Assembly (NCBI GenBank): GCA_003669605.1
Contig: QWOP01000036.1
Location: 1-64,000, forward strand
Direction of reading: 5' to 3'
Length of the DNA stretch: 64,000 nt
Source of the DNA: Planctomycetota bacterium
GTDB taxonomy: Bacteria; Planctomycetota; Planctomycetia; Pirellulales; UBA1268
In this document: piece by piece, positions 63,043 to 64,000 of the stretch
Layout of the letters: every line of letters begins with the position of its first letter
How positions within the stretch are numbered: position 1 is the stretch's first letter
The notes under the pieces: model-generated
The model's database searches: none
The model's input: only the letters and a program-made list of their open reading frames with translations
What the model was told of the DNA's origin: nothing
Made by a program: the position numbers and the translations under genes

Positions 63043-64000
63043 CAGTGTCCCTCCGGCGCGTCGTGGAGTTCGGCGGCCATCCGCCGCGACGGGATCAACC
63101 CTGCGGGCCGGTACCGCATCACGAGCACCAGCGCCAGCCCGAAGATCGCCAGCCGCCAACCGCTAAACGACAGCAGGCTCGATCCGGTCGGGTTGATGTT
63201 CCATTGCTGGATCCAGGAATCGGCCCAGGGCGCCAGCACGGTGTCAAAGCCCACGAGGATCGCCACGCCGAGCAGCGTGCCAGGAATGCTCCCCAGTCCG
63301 CCGAGGATCACGGCACACAAGACCATGATCGAACGGTTGAAGTCATAGGCATTGGGGTCGGCGGTCGTGGAAAGGCTCGCCGCGTACAGACATCCGGCCA
63401 ATCCCGCCACCGCCGACGACATGGCGAACGCCGAGAGTTTCACTTTTGTAGCCGAGATCCCCATCGCCTGCGCGGCGAGTTCATCCTCGCGCACCGCCAC
63501 CAGCGCCCGCCCCAGACGCGATCCCTCTAAGCGCCGCATCAACAGCACCACCCCGGCCAACGACGCCAGCGCCAGATAATAGAACCAGCGTGGGTCGATG
63601 GCGAACTCCTTGCCAAGATCGAGTCCGCCGATCGTCACTCCAGCGCCGGGAGGTGGAACGGGATTGAGTCCCTTCATGCCGCCGGTGATCTGTTCCAGGT
63701 TTCGCAGCGTGACCTTCGCCACTTCGCCGAAGCCGAGGGTCACGATCGCCAGATAGTCGCCCCGCAACCGCAGCGTCGGCGCCCCCAGCGCCAGCCCAAT
63801 TCCCGCAGTTGCCAGCACCGCGACCGCCGTGGCGGGCAGAAACCCAATCTGGAAGGGGTACATCGGCACTGTGAGAATCGCCAACAGATAGGCACCGATT
63901 CCGAAAAACGAGGCGATGCCCAGATGCACCAGCCCCGTGTATCCGACCATCACATTGAGGCCGAGCGCGAGGATGCAGTAAATGAAGAGGGTCGTCACCT
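63042..64000 (-). CDS. livM: LIV-type ABC permease LivM (5' end beyond window)
   Basis: At least 318 residues; open to the window edge, and family N-termini have one or two more helices, so the GTG at 63998 is probably not the start. LALGLNVMVGYTGLVHLGIASFFGIGAYLLAI, LRLRGDYLAIVTLGFGEVAKVTLRN, GITGGMKGL-like ITGGMKGLN, and the EAA-like LGRALVAVREDELAAQAMGISATKVKLSAF are diagnostic of LivM. Overlaps livG by one base (TGATG). Imports branched-chain amino acids or amides with LivH, LivG, LivF and a binding protein that would lie outside the window. Confidence 0.95.
   Translation of the reverse strand, partial: VTTLFIYCILALGLNVMVGYTGLVHLGIASFFGIGAYLLAILTVPMYPFQIGFLPATAVAVLATAGIGLALGAPTLRLRGDYLAIVTLGFGEVAKVTLRNLEQITGGMKGLNPVPPPGAGVTIGGLDLGKEFAIDPRWFYYLALASLAGVVLLMRRLEGSRLGRALVAVREDELAAQAMGISATKVKLSAFAMSSAVAGLAGCLYAASLSTTADPNAYDFNRSIMVLCAVILGGLGSIPGTLLGVAILVGFDTVLAPWADSWIQQWNINPTGSSLLSFSGWRLAIFGLALVLVMRYRPAGLIPSRRMAAELHDAPEGH

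Overview
The window looks like chromosomal DNA of a GC-rich member of the Planctomycetota, most likely the Pirellulales. Evidence: a DUF1501 protein paired with a DUF1549/DUF1553 protein carrying a CxxCH motif, a TIGR03009-type exported protein, a Minf_1886/TIGR04138-type protein (a family of planctomycetes and verrucomicrobia), an S10-spc-alpha ribosomal cluster without L30 or IF-1, and many GTG/TTG starts. The order assignment is inference. I see no rRNA, tRNA, CRISPR array, insertion sequence or prophage; nearly everything is core or ordinary metabolic gene content.

Layout: 1-2805 holds gyrA (minus, runs off the left edge). Divergent from it is a plus-strand membrane glycosylation unit (two tandem ArnT/PMT-type glycosyltransferases and a polyprenyl-phosphate GT2 enzyme, 3030-7653) ending in a strong hairpin. 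Then come minus-strand genes: an exported glutathione peroxidase with its own promoter, ATP-type PEP carboxykinase, small membrane proteins, Minf_1886, TIGR03009, arginine decarboxylase, a MATE transporter, and the DUF1549-DUF1501 pair (7714-19595).

19907-38224 is the ribosomal block, transcribed on the minus strand from S10 to L17: S10-L3-L4-L23-L2-S19-L22-S3-L16-L29-S17-L14-L24-L5-S14-S8-L6-L18-S5-L15-SecY-Adk-Map-L36-S13-S11-S4-RpoA-L17. Promoter-like sequences lie before S10 (38548-38576) and before L36 (23791-23820), and a terminator-like hairpin with a T-run lies after map (23851-23873), so the block probably contains at least two transcription units. Spacers are unusually long, often 100-200 nt, and several proteins carry extra tails or insertions (L17, L29, S17, L4).

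38828-40719 encodes two plus-strand dehydrogenases. 40929-49490 (minus) is a translation/ribosome-assembly group: an exported unknown protein, L27, Obg GTPase, type III pantothenate kinase, RsfS, ArgRS and EF-G. 50071-51646 holds an orphan ParA and a membrane-anchored unknown protein; 51764-53091 a small protein translationally coupled to aroB; 53145-58039 a PAP2-like lipoprotein candidate and a DevBCA-type exporter; 58152-60914 recQ and an FkbM-like gene.

The right end (60938-64000) is a LIV-type branched-chain amino-acid/amide transporter unit, livM-livG-livF. Its LivG ATPase is the most unusual object in the window: about 178 residues containing two hydrophobic segments are inserted between Walker A and the Q-loop. 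Other points for a second look are a leader with promoter and attenuator-like hairpin before S10, an SDR whose catalytic lysine position is arginine, a PAP2 domain with its last catalytic Asp changed to Gln, an Obg G4 motif reading SKCE, and a GyrA quinolone-pocket position occupied by proline.
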